Counted from the stretch's first letter, positions 7,884-17,366 are shown. The stretch: 64,000 nucleotides of DNA from Pedobacter sp. MC2016-24 (GCF_015223055.1 NZ_JADFBX010000004.1:124001-188000), one strand, 5' to 3'. The notes: generated by a model not told the origin, from the sequence alone. Numbers and translations are program-made.

Positions 7884-9405
7884 CCCAAGTGGTCAAGTCT
7901 GAAAATTCAGATTTTGACCACTTTTTTTTACCCTTTAACTTCTTGGTAATCAGTGTGATATTCGATGCAATTTCGTTCGATCTGGAAGTTCGATGTTGTG
8001 ATCCGTCAAATACGAGATTTTGGGGGTACATCGAACTTATCAGCCTACGCTTACCCTCCATATTCTGCGTTCTATAGGTCTCCAGCGCAGATTTTAGGTT
8101 CGAGAATAGTACAGTAAGGTTGTTTTCCACTTTCTTAGCCTGCATGGAGACCAATGGAAGCTTTGATTCCAGCAACCTGATCTCTTTTTCGCAAGCTAAT
8201 TTAACCGCATGAAAGTCATTTCCTGAAAAAGATCCGGACATCAATAAATCTCTGGCTTCTGAAATACGGGTGTTCTGTGCCTTAATTTTATTGAGCAGTG
8301 AGCGTTGACTTTCCTGCCCGTCGTCGTAACGTTCTTTAAAAGCTTCATGTAAACTGTGAATGTAGAAGTCTGCCATTCCCTCTCTGACGGTTACCTTGCT
8401 TAGTTCTTCCTCAAATAATTTATTAGCTTCTACAGCCTTATAACGCACGCCACAAGATGAGCTGCAATGGTAATAGGAATAGTAAGTTCCCATTCTTCCT
8501 TTGGAGGCACTTCCAGTGAGCATTCTGTTACATTTAGAGCATTTTAAAAAGCCTCTTAATGGAAGATTGTCCATAGACACTACGGTTGTAGGGCCCAGAT
8601 CTCTTTTCTTTCCTTCCATGACTTCTTGTACCTGAAAAAATAAAGCATCAGAAATCAACGGCTCGTGTTTCCCCTGTGCCCAGTACTCTTCTTCATCCTT
8701 GTGTTTGTTAATGACGATTTTACCGCAATAGACCGGGTTCTGCATGATGTTACGGAAGTGATTCCTTCCCACTTTAAGCCCTTTTTCTTTTGCCTGTTTC
8801 CAGACCTGATCAATGGCATATTTACCAGAAGCAGCTTCCTGAAAAGCCCATTGGATGAGTCCGGCAAGGGGTTGTTTTGGGGCAATGTATTTATTGCCAG
8901 TTTCAGTACTTAGGTTGATATAACCCATAGGTGCTGAAGCCATCCATCGACCTTCTTTTCTAGCTCTTCGCATCCCTTCAAATACATTGATTGCGCGTCT
9001 GTCGTTTTCCACTTCAGGGGCTGCCAGATAAAAAGCGAGCATCATTTTGTTTTCCGGTACGGCTAGATCCAATGGCTGTTCAATCGCTTGCGGATCCGCG
9101 TGAAACTTACGAAGCATATTGATCATGTGGTAGGCATCCCCGGTATTGCGGCTGAACCTGTCCCATTTGGTAAAAAGTACCAGATCTGTTTGGCCTTTAC
9201 TTCTGCGCAGATCTACCAAAAGTTTGTTCCATACCGGACGGTTAAATGTTTTGGCGGAATGGTCTTCGTAATAGACCTGGGCAATTAGTATGGATTTGAT
9301 TTCACAATATCTTCTGAGCACTTCTTCCTGATTGCGTTGGGAAAAGCCTTTTTCGGCTTGCTCATCTGTACTGACGCGCACATATAAAACTGCTGTACTA
9401 CTCAT
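7843..9405 (-). CDS. Large serine recombinase, probable ICE integrase
   Basis: A 520-residue site-specific recombinase. Residues 1-150 form the resolvase catalytic domain with the nucleophile Ser12 in YVRVSTDEQ and FTKWDRFSRN and PENDRR-like (PEVENDRRA) arginine motifs. The recombinase domain follows (VWKQAKEKGL, NPVYCGKIVI). A zinc ribbon has CSKCNRMLTG and, later, CSSSCG. A coiled-coil-like segment covers residues about 370-440. The stop codon lies in the tRNA anticodon loop, and the last residues GHDGLEPSTKRL are read from the tRNA complement, so the C-terminus depends on the attachment site. Its start at 9405 is 99 bases from the end of the next recombinase. Confidence 0.93.
   Translation of the reverse strand: MSSTAVLYVRVSTDEQAEKGFSQRNQEEVLRRYCEIKSILIAQVYYEDHSAKTFNRPVWNKLLVDLRRSKGQTDLVLFTKWDRFSRNTGDAYHMINMLRKFHADPQAIEQPLDLAVPENKMMLAFYLAAPEVENDRRAINVFEGMRRARKEGRWMASAPMGYINLSTETGNKYIAPKQPLAGLIQWAFQEAASGKYAIDQVWKQAKEKGLKVGRNHFRNIMQNPVYCGKIVINKHKDEEEYWAQGKHEPLISDALFFQVQEVMEGKKRDLGPTTVVSMDNLPLRGFLKCSKCNRMLTGSASKGRMGTYYSYYHCSSSCGVRYKAVEANKLFEEELSKVTVREGMADFYIHSLHEAFKERYDDGQESQRSLLNKIKAQNTRISEARDLLMSGSFSGNDFHAVKLACEKEIRLLESKLPLVSMQAKKVENNLTVLFSNLKSALETYRTQNMEGKRRLISSMYPQNLVFDGSQHRTSRSNEIASNITLITKKLKGKKKWSKSEFSDLTTWVGHDGLEPSTKRL
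7887..7927. terminator. Hairpin and T-run just after the tRNA
   Basis: AAGTGGTCAA..CTGAA and TTCAG..TTGACCACTT form a long, slightly interrupted stem around a tiny loop, followed on the plus strand by T8. It fits an intrinsic terminator for the tRNA. It also lies within the 3' end of the recombinase gene on the other strand and next to the presumed crossover, so it could be part of the recombinase binding site. Confidence 0.7.
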
Positions 9406-9504
9406 ATCTGATTGGATTTGAAATACATTAATTTAAGCAATTTCAAGTGCAGTAGCCAGATTTTTCTTTGTGTTTTTATCCACATTGAAGCCGTTAAAAC
9501 GGGA

Positions 9505-10971
9505 TCATTTTACCGGGTCTTTGAAAATGTGTTTTGCAGGTATTGTTAAGCTATAGCCGAATTGTTGATCGATGTAGTGCATTTGCTGGCCAAATATCAG
9601 TTGGATGATTTGTCTTTTGTCTTCAATGCTGCTCTTCGTGAAAAGAGTTTTCAAGTTTAAAAAGCTCTTTTCCTGCTGATTCAGAATTCTGGTAATGGAT
9701 TGCTCAAGGTCGGGTAGGGATTCCATCTGGGTTTCCAGTGCGCTTATTTTCTCTTCAACTTCAGATTTGAGTTCGAGGTAATCTTTTAAGCCTAGTTCCT
9801 GTTCAATATATGAGTCTTTGATCTTTCTAAGCTTTAAACGGAAAGATTCTAATTTTGAAAATGTTTGGGTTCGAATCATTTGCCTTGATTTAATAGCTTG
9901 TTTAAAAACATCTTTGGCAATTTCCTTGAAAAGGCTTTTGTAGCTGGGTTCTGGAACGAGTTTCAGTAGCAAGTTGATAAAAGCTTCATTAACATCTAAT
10001 GCTGGGAATCTAATCCTACATTTCGAGTTGCAATGATAATAAGTGTAATGACTTCCCGTTGAACTTTTAGAAGCACTGGCGGTCAGCATCCGCTTGCAAT
10101 TGGGACATTTTAAAAAACCACGTAGAAAGAATTGATCCGGCAACGTGAAAGTCGTTCCTTTAGCCGGCTTTCGTTTCTCTAAAATTGCCTGTACCTTATC
10201 AAAGACTATACTGCTAATGATCGGTTCATGCTGTCCAGTAACTGTATGTGCAGCTTCGTCCTTGAGTTCAGGAATTACTATTTTTCCGCAGTATGCTGGA
10301 TTTCGGATGAGCTTAGCGAAATTTCTTCTCCCGCATTTCAGACCTTCCAGTCTTGCTTGTTTCCAGACCTGGTCTACAGCTAGTTTTCCTTTTGCCAATT
10401 CTATGAAGGACTTGCGTATGATAGAAGCATAAGGTTCATTGGGACGAATGTATTTGCGGCCGGTTTCCGTTGTCCTATTGATATAGCCAATTGGGGCGCT
10501 AGCCATCCATCGGCCTTCTTTTTTTGCCCTTCTCATTCCATAAAATACATTTAAGGCTCTTCTATCGTTTTCTACCTCGGGGGTCGCCAGATAGATGGCC
10601 AACATGAGTTTGTTTTCCGGTATACTGATATCCAAAGGTTGTTCAGTAGCTTGAGGTTCTACCTGAAGTTTTCGCAGAATAGAGATCATTTGATAGGCAT
10701 CCGCTGCATTCCGACTGAACCTGTCCCATTTGGTGAATAGAATTAAATCTGGTTGGTTGGATTTACTGTTTTTTTTGAGCTGGGTCAATAATTTAGTCCA
10801 GGCTGGGCGTTTGAAGGTTTTTGCTGAATAATCTTCGTAGATGAGATCCAGGATGAGGATGGATTTAGCATGACAGTAGTTCTGCAACGCTTCAGCCTGG
10901 TTACGCTGGGAATACCCTTTGTCTGCCTGCTCTTCAGTACTTACCCGAATATATAGAATGGCCTTTTTCAT
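9505..10971 (-). CDS. Second large serine recombinase
   Basis: A 488-residue paralogue of the first recombinase. The catalytic Ser11 is in YIRVSTEEQADKGYSQRNQ, with FTKWDRFSRNAAD and PEVENDRRALNVF, then NPAYCGKIVIPE, and a zinc ribbon CPNCKRMLTASAS...CNSKC. The two proteins align along their whole length, so the pair arose by duplication or by stacking of related elements. The ATG at 10971 overlaps the stop of a small upstream frame (ATGA), which supports this start. It may be needed together with the first recombinase or be a relic of an older insertion at the same tRNA. Confidence 0.92.
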   Translation of the reverse strand: MKKAILYIRVSTEEQADKGYSQRNQAEALQNYCHAKSILILDLIYEDYSAKTFKRPAWTKLLTQLKKNSKSNQPDLILFTKWDRFSRNAADAYQMISILRKLQVEPQATEQPLDISIPENKLMLAIYLATPEVENDRRALNVFYGMRRAKKEGRWMASAPIGYINRTTETGRKYIRPNEPYASIIRKSFIELAKGKLAVDQVWKQARLEGLKCGRRNFAKLIRNPAYCGKIVIPELKDEAAHTVTGQHEPIISSIVFDKVQAILEKRKPAKGTTFTLPDQFFLRGFLKCPNCKRMLTASASKSSTGSHYTYYHCNSKCRIRFPALDVNEAFINLLLKLVPEPSYKSLFKEIAKDVFKQAIKSRQMIRTQTFSKLESFRLKLRKIKDSYIEQELGLKDYLELKSEVEEKISALETQMESLPDLEQSITRILNQQEKSFLNLKTLFTKSSIEDKRQIIQLIFGQQMHYIDQQFGYSLTIPAKHIFKDPVK

Positions 10972-11132
10972 AGCTCCGGAAATTGTTTACAGAAGATAAT
11001 GGCCAAATTATACAGGAGATCTTTGATGAGTGCAGCCTCATCGTCGCTCAGTTTTTTGCCCTTCTTTTCCAAGAAGGGCAGTATTCTTTCAGTTGTGATG
11101 TTTTGAGTATACTCTTCCATATCCAATAGCAT
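10968..11132 (-). CDS. Small protein upstream of the second recombinase
   Basis: A 54-residue frame starting at ATG 11132 (an inner ATG at 11120 gives 50 residues). It reads MEEYTQNITTERILPFLEKK, then an acidic stretch SDDEAALIKDLLYNLA. The TGA stop overlaps the recombinase start by four bases, a coupling that argues for real translation. A second, broken copy of the same sequence lies at about 14125-14320. I do not recognise the family; size and place would fit a recombination directionality factor or an antitoxin-like partner, but this is inference. Confidence 0.6.
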   Translation of the reverse strand: MLLDMEEYTQNITTERILPFLEKKGKKLSDDEAALIKDLLYNLAIIFCKQFPEL

Positions 11133-11195
11133 GAAAGAGCAAAATGGAATTTTAAATGATACTAGATTCAGTATTGTTCAGTAGTGGTGAAAATT
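10996..11195. repeat. Degenerate direct repeat, copy A
   Basis: About 200 bases resembling 14125-14320 in the same orientation, flanking the STAND gene. Shared blocks include GTTTTTTGCCCTTCTT, GTTGTGATGTTTTGA, TTTAAATGAT and GTAGTGGTGAAA. It holds the small gene upstream of recombinase 2 and a perfect 9-bp hairpin with loop TTCC at 11058-11079. Confidence 0.8.
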
Positions 11196-11268
11196 TAGAG
11201 CCCTTTCTATTAATACTTTGCAATTTAATCTGATTCAGTTGGAATGATTCGTCTAAGAGCATATTAGA

Positions 11269-14016
11269 CTAATGATAATTATTTTTCCAACTCTCAAGTT
11301 TTATCTTCCAAAGCTGTTTTTCCTTCAAATTAGTTTGGAGTTCAATTGAACGTGCCAACGAATCTAGACAATTGGTTATTTGCAGACTATTTTCGGTTTC
11401 GGCCTTATCATTGTAAAACGCAGCTAGAAAAAAATCTTGTAATTTGTTGTTTTCCCCCATTTTTATAGCTTCGTCAATCGCAATTAAAGCTTTATCATAA
11501 TTAGTTAAACCGCGTTGTATTTTACATAAAGTTTGATACTGAAACGGATCATTAAAATCGAAATCTTTTGAAAGACTTAAGGCTCCTTGAAAGTCCCCGA
11601 TTAATAAATAAAATTTAGCAGCTTCGCGCCTAGAAAATGGAGTCAAATCTAGAGATTTGAAATAGCTAATTCCTTTTTGTTTTGTTTCGGTCAACTTGTC
11701 GATCCTGTCTATTTCGTGATAATTGGTGGAAAGAAGTTTAAAATACTCAGACAAAATTTTGGCATAGTTGAATCTTAATTTATCATTTGTATCTACATTG
11801 GAAGGCTCAGGAAGACTGTCGACAAGGTCTTTAAACTGTGATGGGAAGGCGTAACATAAAGAGCTAGATAATTTACTTATTAGTTCATACGGTTGATCGA
11901 ATTTGTCGTCTAAGCATCGCTTAACCTCGATTACGAAATCTTCAATTCTATCGTCTATGTGCTCTTTTTTTAGCTCAGAATACCTACTGTCGGAAATAAA
12001 GCTGTAGAAAGCTAATAATACCGTAATTGAACCATTTCTACGTATTTCATCACTGTCGAAAATAAATCTAATGTTCTTTTTAACTTCCGCAATGTTTTTG
12101 GCTTTCGCATGGATCTTGGTTATCTGCAGAATAGCATAGTCCGCAGATGGGTCACTTTTAAGTACTTTATCGAAAAAATCAAGAGCTAGGTCATCTTGGT
12201 TTATTTTACTATAAATTTTACCAATATGATGTTGTAACGCAATTTTAGATTGGGTATCTTCGATATTCATCAGAATTTGCTTTAGATCATTGATTTGAAC
12301 AAGTGCTGTTTTCTCTCTTTCGACGCTGTCAGTGATTAAATAAAGTTCTAGTTCATACCGCTCTATAAGAAGTAGAATGTCGATGAAGTCTACCTTATTT
12401 GTTTCTATCGCCTTTATCTTAGAAATGATTTTTTCTGTTGAGGTGTTTATGTCATTCGATTGAATCAGAGAATATAGAATTGATTTCTTCAATCTACCTC
12501 GTGTATGATTTAGTTGTTGTTCTAAGAAACTTCTATGGTTAAACATGAAGCTATAGAAATCAAAACCTTTTTTTTGATGTTGTTCATTAAGAAAAACCAC
12601 TAATTCCTCTTCGAATTCGGAGAGGAAGGGTTCAGTCTCAGTTGTATGGTTGATAGAATCGAGTACAATTTGATGTATGTCATAATATATAGAATCTTGA
12701 ATAGTAATCAATGAGGACTTCTCAAAATCCGATAGCGGGAGCCTACCCAACATAAACCTGATGAAGTTCTTATTTATCTTTCTGTTCTTTGGTTCAATAT
12801 ATTTGATAAATGCAAGTTGCTTCTTAAATTTCTCACTTACGAAACCTATTATTCTATTAGCTATGCTTTTATTGATCATATCAGGATCACTTAGCCCGTG
12901 TACTTTATCAACCTCTAAAATAACATCTTTCCAATCAAAGGATCCATCTTCCACATTTGCTTTCAGAATATTTAGTATTAATGGATAGCCGCCTATGCAA
13001 TTCATAAGGTGATTTAGTTCTTCACTGCTAGGGGGAGTACTACAACTATTCAATATCTTTTCAGCTTGAACTTTATCTAAATATCCTAAATGAAAAGTTT
13101 GTGTTTTTGATAGCGAACTTTCTAAAGACGTAATTAGGCATTTTGATTTTTTTTTATTTAAACCATTGAACTCTCTCGCAATCTGTTTTATGTTTTGATT
13201 AAAGTTGTCTAAAACTAGTAAAATGCGTGAATTTTCAAGTTTTGTTGCTAGATTAATCAAGTGGTCATGTTTTGACAATCGTACCGCTTCAAATTTAAGA
13301 GTAGAATTTTGCTCATAATCACCTTCTATAAAAAACACATAATCAAAGTCGTCTCTCAGCCTTTCTGCAATGCTAATACTGATTTCACTCTTGCCAATAC
13401 CACTTAAACCATGAATTTGCAGGATGTCTTCATCATCTAGCTTTTTCAATATCTTCGATTCTTCTTCTCGAACAAAATAATCTCCCTTATGCTGAGGCAA
13501 CTTATTTGCATCAGGAAGAATGCGGTAAAGGTCGTTAGTTCTGACAAGGTAGGCCAAAATCTTTAGAATTTTATAAGAGCCTAGGTTTTCGAAAATTACA
13601 TCTCCAATTTTATCAGAATCATAATAATGTACTATTTGGACTAATTTTAGATCTTCAACCGTTTTAGTTAAAGTGGAAATCCGATTAGTTACAGCAACTT
13701 TATTTGAAAATAGATAAACCTCTTTGCATTTTGGATGATTTGTAATAGCTCCTTTTAAATCGGACAATGGTTTGGTAAAGGGATCATCAAAGTATTTTTC
13801 ATCTGTTCCACACTGTCCAATAATATTGTATGATTCATTAGCCATATCACCTGTGTATTTTACAGGTTTAGCATAGAGGTTCTGCCCCTCAATGGTTACT
13901 GTTTCCTTCAGTATTAATTCTAAAAGGGTTGAGCATAAGTCTTCAAATTCTGTACCGTTAAGGGAAAGCAAATCATCTTTGACTGCGATTTTAAAGGCTC
14001 TTTTCATTTTATCCAT
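11269..14016 (-). CDS. STAND NTPase with N-terminal nuclease-like domain and TPR-like C-terminus
   Basis: A 915-residue protein in three parts. Residues 1-150 resemble a restriction-endonuclease-like domain (NGTEFEDLCSTLLELI, then YNIIGQCGTDEKYF, and KEVYLFSN), though a clear catalytic Lys is not obvious. Residues about 180-480 form an NB-ARC/STAND NTPase: Walker A GLSGIGKSE near 203-211, Walker B ILLVLDNFN near 275, and a GGYPLIL motif near 375. From about 600 onward the sequence is helical with TPR-like units, for example KIYSKINQDDLALDFFDKVL. The architecture matches Avs-like antiphage sensors, where the C-terminal repeats detect phage proteins and the N-terminal effector is switched on. 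It stands alone, on the minus strand, between two copies of a direct repeat. A defence role is inferred. Confidence 0.78.
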   Translation of the reverse strand: MDKMKRAFKIAVKDDLLSLNGTEFEDLCSTLLELILKETVTIEGQNLYAKPVKYTGDMANESYNIIGQCGTDEKYFDDPFTKPLSDLKGAITNHPKCKEVYLFSNKVAVTNRISTLTKTVEDLKLVQIVHYYDSDKIGDVIFENLGSYKILKILAYLVRTNDLYRILPDANKLPQHKGDYFVREEESKILKKLDDEDILQIHGLSGIGKSEISISIAERLRDDFDYVFFIEGDYEQNSTLKFEAVRLSKHDHLINLATKLENSRILLVLDNFNQNIKQIAREFNGLNKKKSKCLITSLESSLSKTQTFHLGYLDKVQAEKILNSCSTPPSSEELNHLMNCIGGYPLILNILKANVEDGSFDWKDVILEVDKVHGLSDPDMINKSIANRIIGFVSEKFKKQLAFIKYIEPKNRKINKNFIRFMLGRLPLSDFEKSSLITIQDSIYYDIHQIVLDSINHTTETEPFLSEFEEELVVFLNEQHQKKGFDFYSFMFNHRSFLEQQLNHTRGRLKKSILYSLIQSNDINTSTEKIISKIKAIETNKVDFIDILLLIERYELELYLITDSVEREKTALVQINDLKQILMNIEDTQSKIALQHHIGKIYSKINQDDLALDFFDKVLKSDPSADYAILQITKIHAKAKNIAEVKKNIRFIFDSDEIRRNGSITVLLAFYSFISDSRYSELKKEHIDDRIEDFVIEVKRCLDDKFDQPYELISKLSSSLCYAFPSQFKDLVDSLPEPSNVDTNDKLRFNYAKILSEYFKLLSTNYHEIDRIDKLTETKQKGISYFKSLDLTPFSRREAAKFYLLIGDFQGALSLSKDFDFNDPFQYQTLCKIQRGLTNYDKALIAIDEAIKMGENNKLQDFFLAAFYNDKAETENSLQITNCLDSLARSIELQTNLKEKQLWKIKLESWKNNYH

Positions 14017-14124
14017 TTGAGTTGATTAATTTAGGATAGCGAATTTAGTTTAATTTTTTTTGTTTAAAGTCCACAGGGCTAGATGTTATGAATGATCTTT
14101 TTTTAATTGGATTTAGCTTATGAA

Positions 14125-14320
14125 AAATATAGCTAAATTATAAAGGGAATCCTTCGCTGGATTTCCTCATTTCTTAGTTTTTTGCCCTTCTTGGAAAAGA
14201 AGGGCAGCATTCTTTCGGTTGTGATGTTTTGATTAAACTCTTACATATTAGTTGACACAGAAAAGCAAAATCGAACTTTAAATGATTTTGAATTCGGTAT
14301 AGTTCTGTAGTGGTGAAAGA
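14125..14320 (-). pseudogene. Degenerate direct repeat copy B with broken small gene
   Basis: It matches copy A at 10996-11195. The reading frame corresponding to the small protein upstream of recombinase 2 is broken (ATG followed at once by TAA). The 9-bp palindrome GCCCTTCTT/AAGAAGGGC is kept at 14184-14205, but its loop is GGAA, the reverse complement of the TTCC loop in copy A. It suggests that a recombinase gene once followed here. Confidence 0.7.
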
Positions 14321-14367
14321 AATAATATCGGACTTGACTTGTGAAACTTTTTAAAATCAAATTGAAA

Positions 14368-15277
14368 TTATCCAATTTCACTACGTTTTCTATTTACATC
14401 TGCGAGTTCCTTATGCGTTTCCACCATTTCTTTAGCCAGGTCAAAATTGTCTTCTGAGCAATAGACATATCTATAAGAATCTCTTACCTGTAAGGAGTTA
14501 TAATAGATTATGTTTTGTGGATCTTTGAGTATCAAAACTTCATTTTCATATTGCTCATAATTCTGAAACATAGACCGCTCGCAAAGTACTAAAATGTATT
14601 TTGAAGATAGGGGGAAGGATATCTCTATTCCTTCAGAACTATATCCTGAGAATGACCGTACAGAATCTATAATGTGTGCTCTTTTTGCAATGGGGTGGTC
14701 TGAAGTATAAAAAGGTGTTTGTGTGGTGTTTTTGTAAATAAGACAGATATGCGCACTTAGGCAGTTAATCAGCTCTGTTTTTAAATTTTTTCCCGGTAGC
14801 ATGTGGCTAATCTGTAATGATTTAGCTTTTTCTGGATCCATTTGAAAACCTAGAGATTTAACTTGTTGTTGTGAAAGCCATGATTTTTCAACCAAAGTCT
14901 GTTCCATCAGTGTAAACATCTGAAGTATACTTTGCTTTTGTTCTTAAAATCTGGATGCTCATGTATTCACAAAGCTGGGCTTTCGTTTGTTCATCTATTT
15001 TGAAAACTTTTCTGTTGTCAAAGTCGTCCAGTAATCTTGTTAACAATGGTGCAATCCTATCTTCGATATCGCCTAATGATTTCTCAATGAACTTGGCTCC
15101 AAATATTTCATCAATTTCTTTATGGTCATAGAAGTAGTTTTCACTTGCCAGGTTTCCCGAATTGGATGGAAAAGATTTAGCAGTTGTTTTATCAAATGCC
15201 CAAACCCTCAATTTATTATTGGAGAACCCTTTCAAATAAAATCGAGGAACGTAGTGCTGGTTTTTAACGTTTGACAT
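14368..15277 (-). pseudogene. DUF4238 protein gene split by a frameshift
   Basis: Two overlapping frames on the minus strand make one DUF4238-type protein. The first (15277-14888) starts with MSNVKNQHYVPRFYLKGFSN, which holds the family's QHYVPRFYL signature, and ends abruptly after RTKAKYTSDVYTDG. The second (from 14919 to 14368) continues with VEKSWLSQQQ, YTSDHPIAKR and ISFPLSSKYILVL. A single-base shift near 14920-14945 would join them into about 300 residues. It is either a recent loss, a sequence error, or less likely programmed shifting. The function of DUF4238 is unknown; it is often found among defence genes. Confidence 0.8.
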
Positions 15278-15296
15278 AGGCCTTTAATAATTGAAA

Positions 15297-16681
15297 TTAA
15301 AACCACATTGTTAATACTATAATAGATTGTCCTAGCGTGTTTTTCTCCCAAGACAAAGTAATATCCAGACCATTATGTTTCCATGTCCTGATAAATTCAC
15401 CGTCCTCATATTCTTTAAATTCAGATAATTTCTCTTCATCTTTTAGATCGATAGCTCGTCCGAATACTCTTTCGCATTTAGAAATTAGGAGGGCGATTTC
15501 CGCAAACATAATTCCATAGCTGATTTCGTAAGATTTAAATAACTGTATACTTTGTCCACGTTCATTTTGATTAATCTGCATCCTGTTGTAATAATTGAAT
15601 ACCGGATATAACAGTTTAATCAACTGGCGTTGATCCAGCAGAGATTGATTAATCATGAATCCTTTTTTTAGAGAAAAGGAAAGTCCTCCGTAAAAAGAAG
15701 CTATAGTATCTTCGTTTTTCAACAAAAGCATGGATCTGGCAATAAAATCCTGAACCGATAAAACCTTCGTTTGTATATTAAACAGCTTATATACAATAAA
15801 TGCCTTAGTTTGTACGCCAATATCGTCTGTGACAAAATAGTCTGCTTTACTTGCAAAGAAAGCATGGACGGCATCCTTATTTAGATCTAAATGGCTATTT
15901 TTCTTTAGCTTATTTTTCTTTCCGGTTCTTTCCTCAGTGATACCAAAAAATTCAAGTTGGACATAGGTGTTGATGAAACTCGTGTACTCATCATTTCTAT
16001 CGGATTCCACCATAGTTAAATCGACCATTTCTGTGAAGGACTTGCCAAAGGCAGTATCCTTCATTTTTTCATCAAATTCAAATTCCCACTCGTCATAACT
16101 ATAGGCTGATCTGTCAACATAGGCAGTTAATAATTAAATACTGAGTCGCTATCAAGCATTTGCCCTAGCCCTTGGAGTTTCTTAAGTGCATCATTTATTG
16201 TTCTCACGCCTTTGAACTGTTCCAATAACTCTCGATGTTCTGGTTGCACAGTTTCAACGTTTATATCGTTGGCGGGAAATATTGGTAAGTCAAATATTGA
16301 TTTAAACAGGTTACCGTATTCTTCTCCTCCTTCAAAATCAAATATCTTACTCACAGAATCGTAAGGGTTTTCCAGAAATTCGTCGGAAGCTTGAAAATCT
16401 TTTGAATCATATGCTTCTGTTGGTGTAGCGAGTAGTATTTGGATTTCTTTTTTTATGTGATCCCTGCAGAAGTAGTTGTTCTTCACATAACGTTCCATTA
16501 AGATCAAGTCTTCTTTGCGGTAATCCTCCTGTGATTTAGTAAGATCAGCAAGATGCGCTTCTGAAAACAAAAAAACGAAATGCTCGTTCAATGCTTCCAA
16601 AGTATTATAGACAGCCTGATTAAACTGCTTAGAGGTTCTCTTTGCTTTTCTAAAAACGTTACTATCACAATAGATTCTCAT
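15297..16681 (-). pseudogene. PIN-domain-like nuclease gene split by a frameshift
   Basis: The first half (16681-16127, 184 residues) begins MRIYCDSNVFRKAKR, with an Asp as in PIN domains, then FLFSEAHLADLTKSQEDYR. It stops after SVFNY. In the next frame, reading from just after that point, the sequence TAYVDRSAYSYDEWEFEFDE runs into the second half (15297-16064), which has AVHAFFASKADYFVTDD, a typical PIN C-terminal acidic motif. Together they give a protein of about 460 residues broken by one indel near 16120-16135. It is the second frameshifted gene in a row, which supports decay of this block. Confidence 0.72.
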
Positions 16682-16827
16682 ATGGCGTTAATTAGTTATT
16701 TGGATTGATGGAGCTAACGGTATCGAATATAGCAAAACTCTTCGTTATTTATTTTTCAGTACTACCCACAACTACCTAAACCCCCATTATTGATTTCTTC
16801 ACTTTTGTTTCCATAAAATGAATAACC

Positions 16828-17181
16828 ATGGGAAACAACACAAACGTACTCCAGTTTAATGCTGCATTGGATGCAGGTCTTGAACCAAGAAATTACACAT
16901 ACAAGAAAGAAGAAGTGCCATTAGGCAATTACGATGCCCGCCTGGATTTTATGATCTGGTCTAAAAATGGGAACGCCATCAATTGCTTCTTTACGGTATT
17001 TCCGTCCGGGCAACTGATCAGCCTTTCGGTATATAAAAATGCCGAGGATGATTTCCTCTTGGGAAACTTAGCTGTAGGCAGGCTTAGTTTCGGTACCGTA
17101 TTTTATCTGAACGTGGAGCAGAATTTCAAAGGCTATCCAAGACTGGTCAGCATGGAGCCACAGGATATCAGCCCCACCTAA
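16828..17181 (+). CDS. Hypothetical protein before the mobilisation module
   Basis: A 117-residue soluble protein with no signal peptide or transmembrane segment: NYTYKKEEVPLGNYDARLDF, INCFFTVFPSGQLISLSVYK, and YLNVEQNFKGYPRLVSMEP. I do not recognise the family. It is predicted to be mostly beta-strand. It has a clear ATG after ATAACC and lies 222 bases before the BfmA-like gene, on the same strand, next to the presumed oriT. It may belong to the transfer functions, but nothing in the sequence proves it. Confidence 0.7.
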   Translation: MGNNTNVLQFNAALDAGLEPRNYTYKKEEVPLGNYDARLDFMIWSKNGNAINCFFTVFPSGQLISLSVYKNAEDDFLLGNLAVGRLSFGTVFYLNVEQNFKGYPRLVSMEPQDISPT

Positions 17182-17313
17182 AAGTCCCCCTTTCCTCGTA
17201 AAGTGGCACTGTCCTGCATTTCTATCTGAAGTCCTTTTCCCTACAGAAAAGGAGCAAGCGGAAGTTGGGCAGGGCCCTACTTTTCCCCCTCATTGCGCTG
17301 CAATCGGGGGTAG

Positions 17314-17334
17314 AAGTATACTCCGGGTATACTT
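17314..17334. promoter_or_regulatory. Operator-like palindrome 1
   Basis: AAGTATAC, a five-base spacer TCCGG, and GTATACTT: perfect 8-bp arms. It shares the core GTATAC with the palindrome at 17367-17388, which is 53 bases downstream (about five helical turns), as expected for two sites of one DNA-binding protein. Confidence 0.65.
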
Positions 17335-17366
17335 TAGGCCACTGTCCATATCCTAAACGCATAAAA

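Noticed and set aside
9406..9504. Small frame (27 codons) overlapping the start of the first recombinase by ATGA
   Set aside because: It is short, has a composition rich in Lys and Leu, no similarity to the small protein before recombinase 2, and may be chance.
10968..11268. Possible CRISPR-like or IS terminal repeats around the second recombinase
   Set aside because: The repeats are a single degenerate pair about 3.1 kb apart, without regular spacers or transposase ends.
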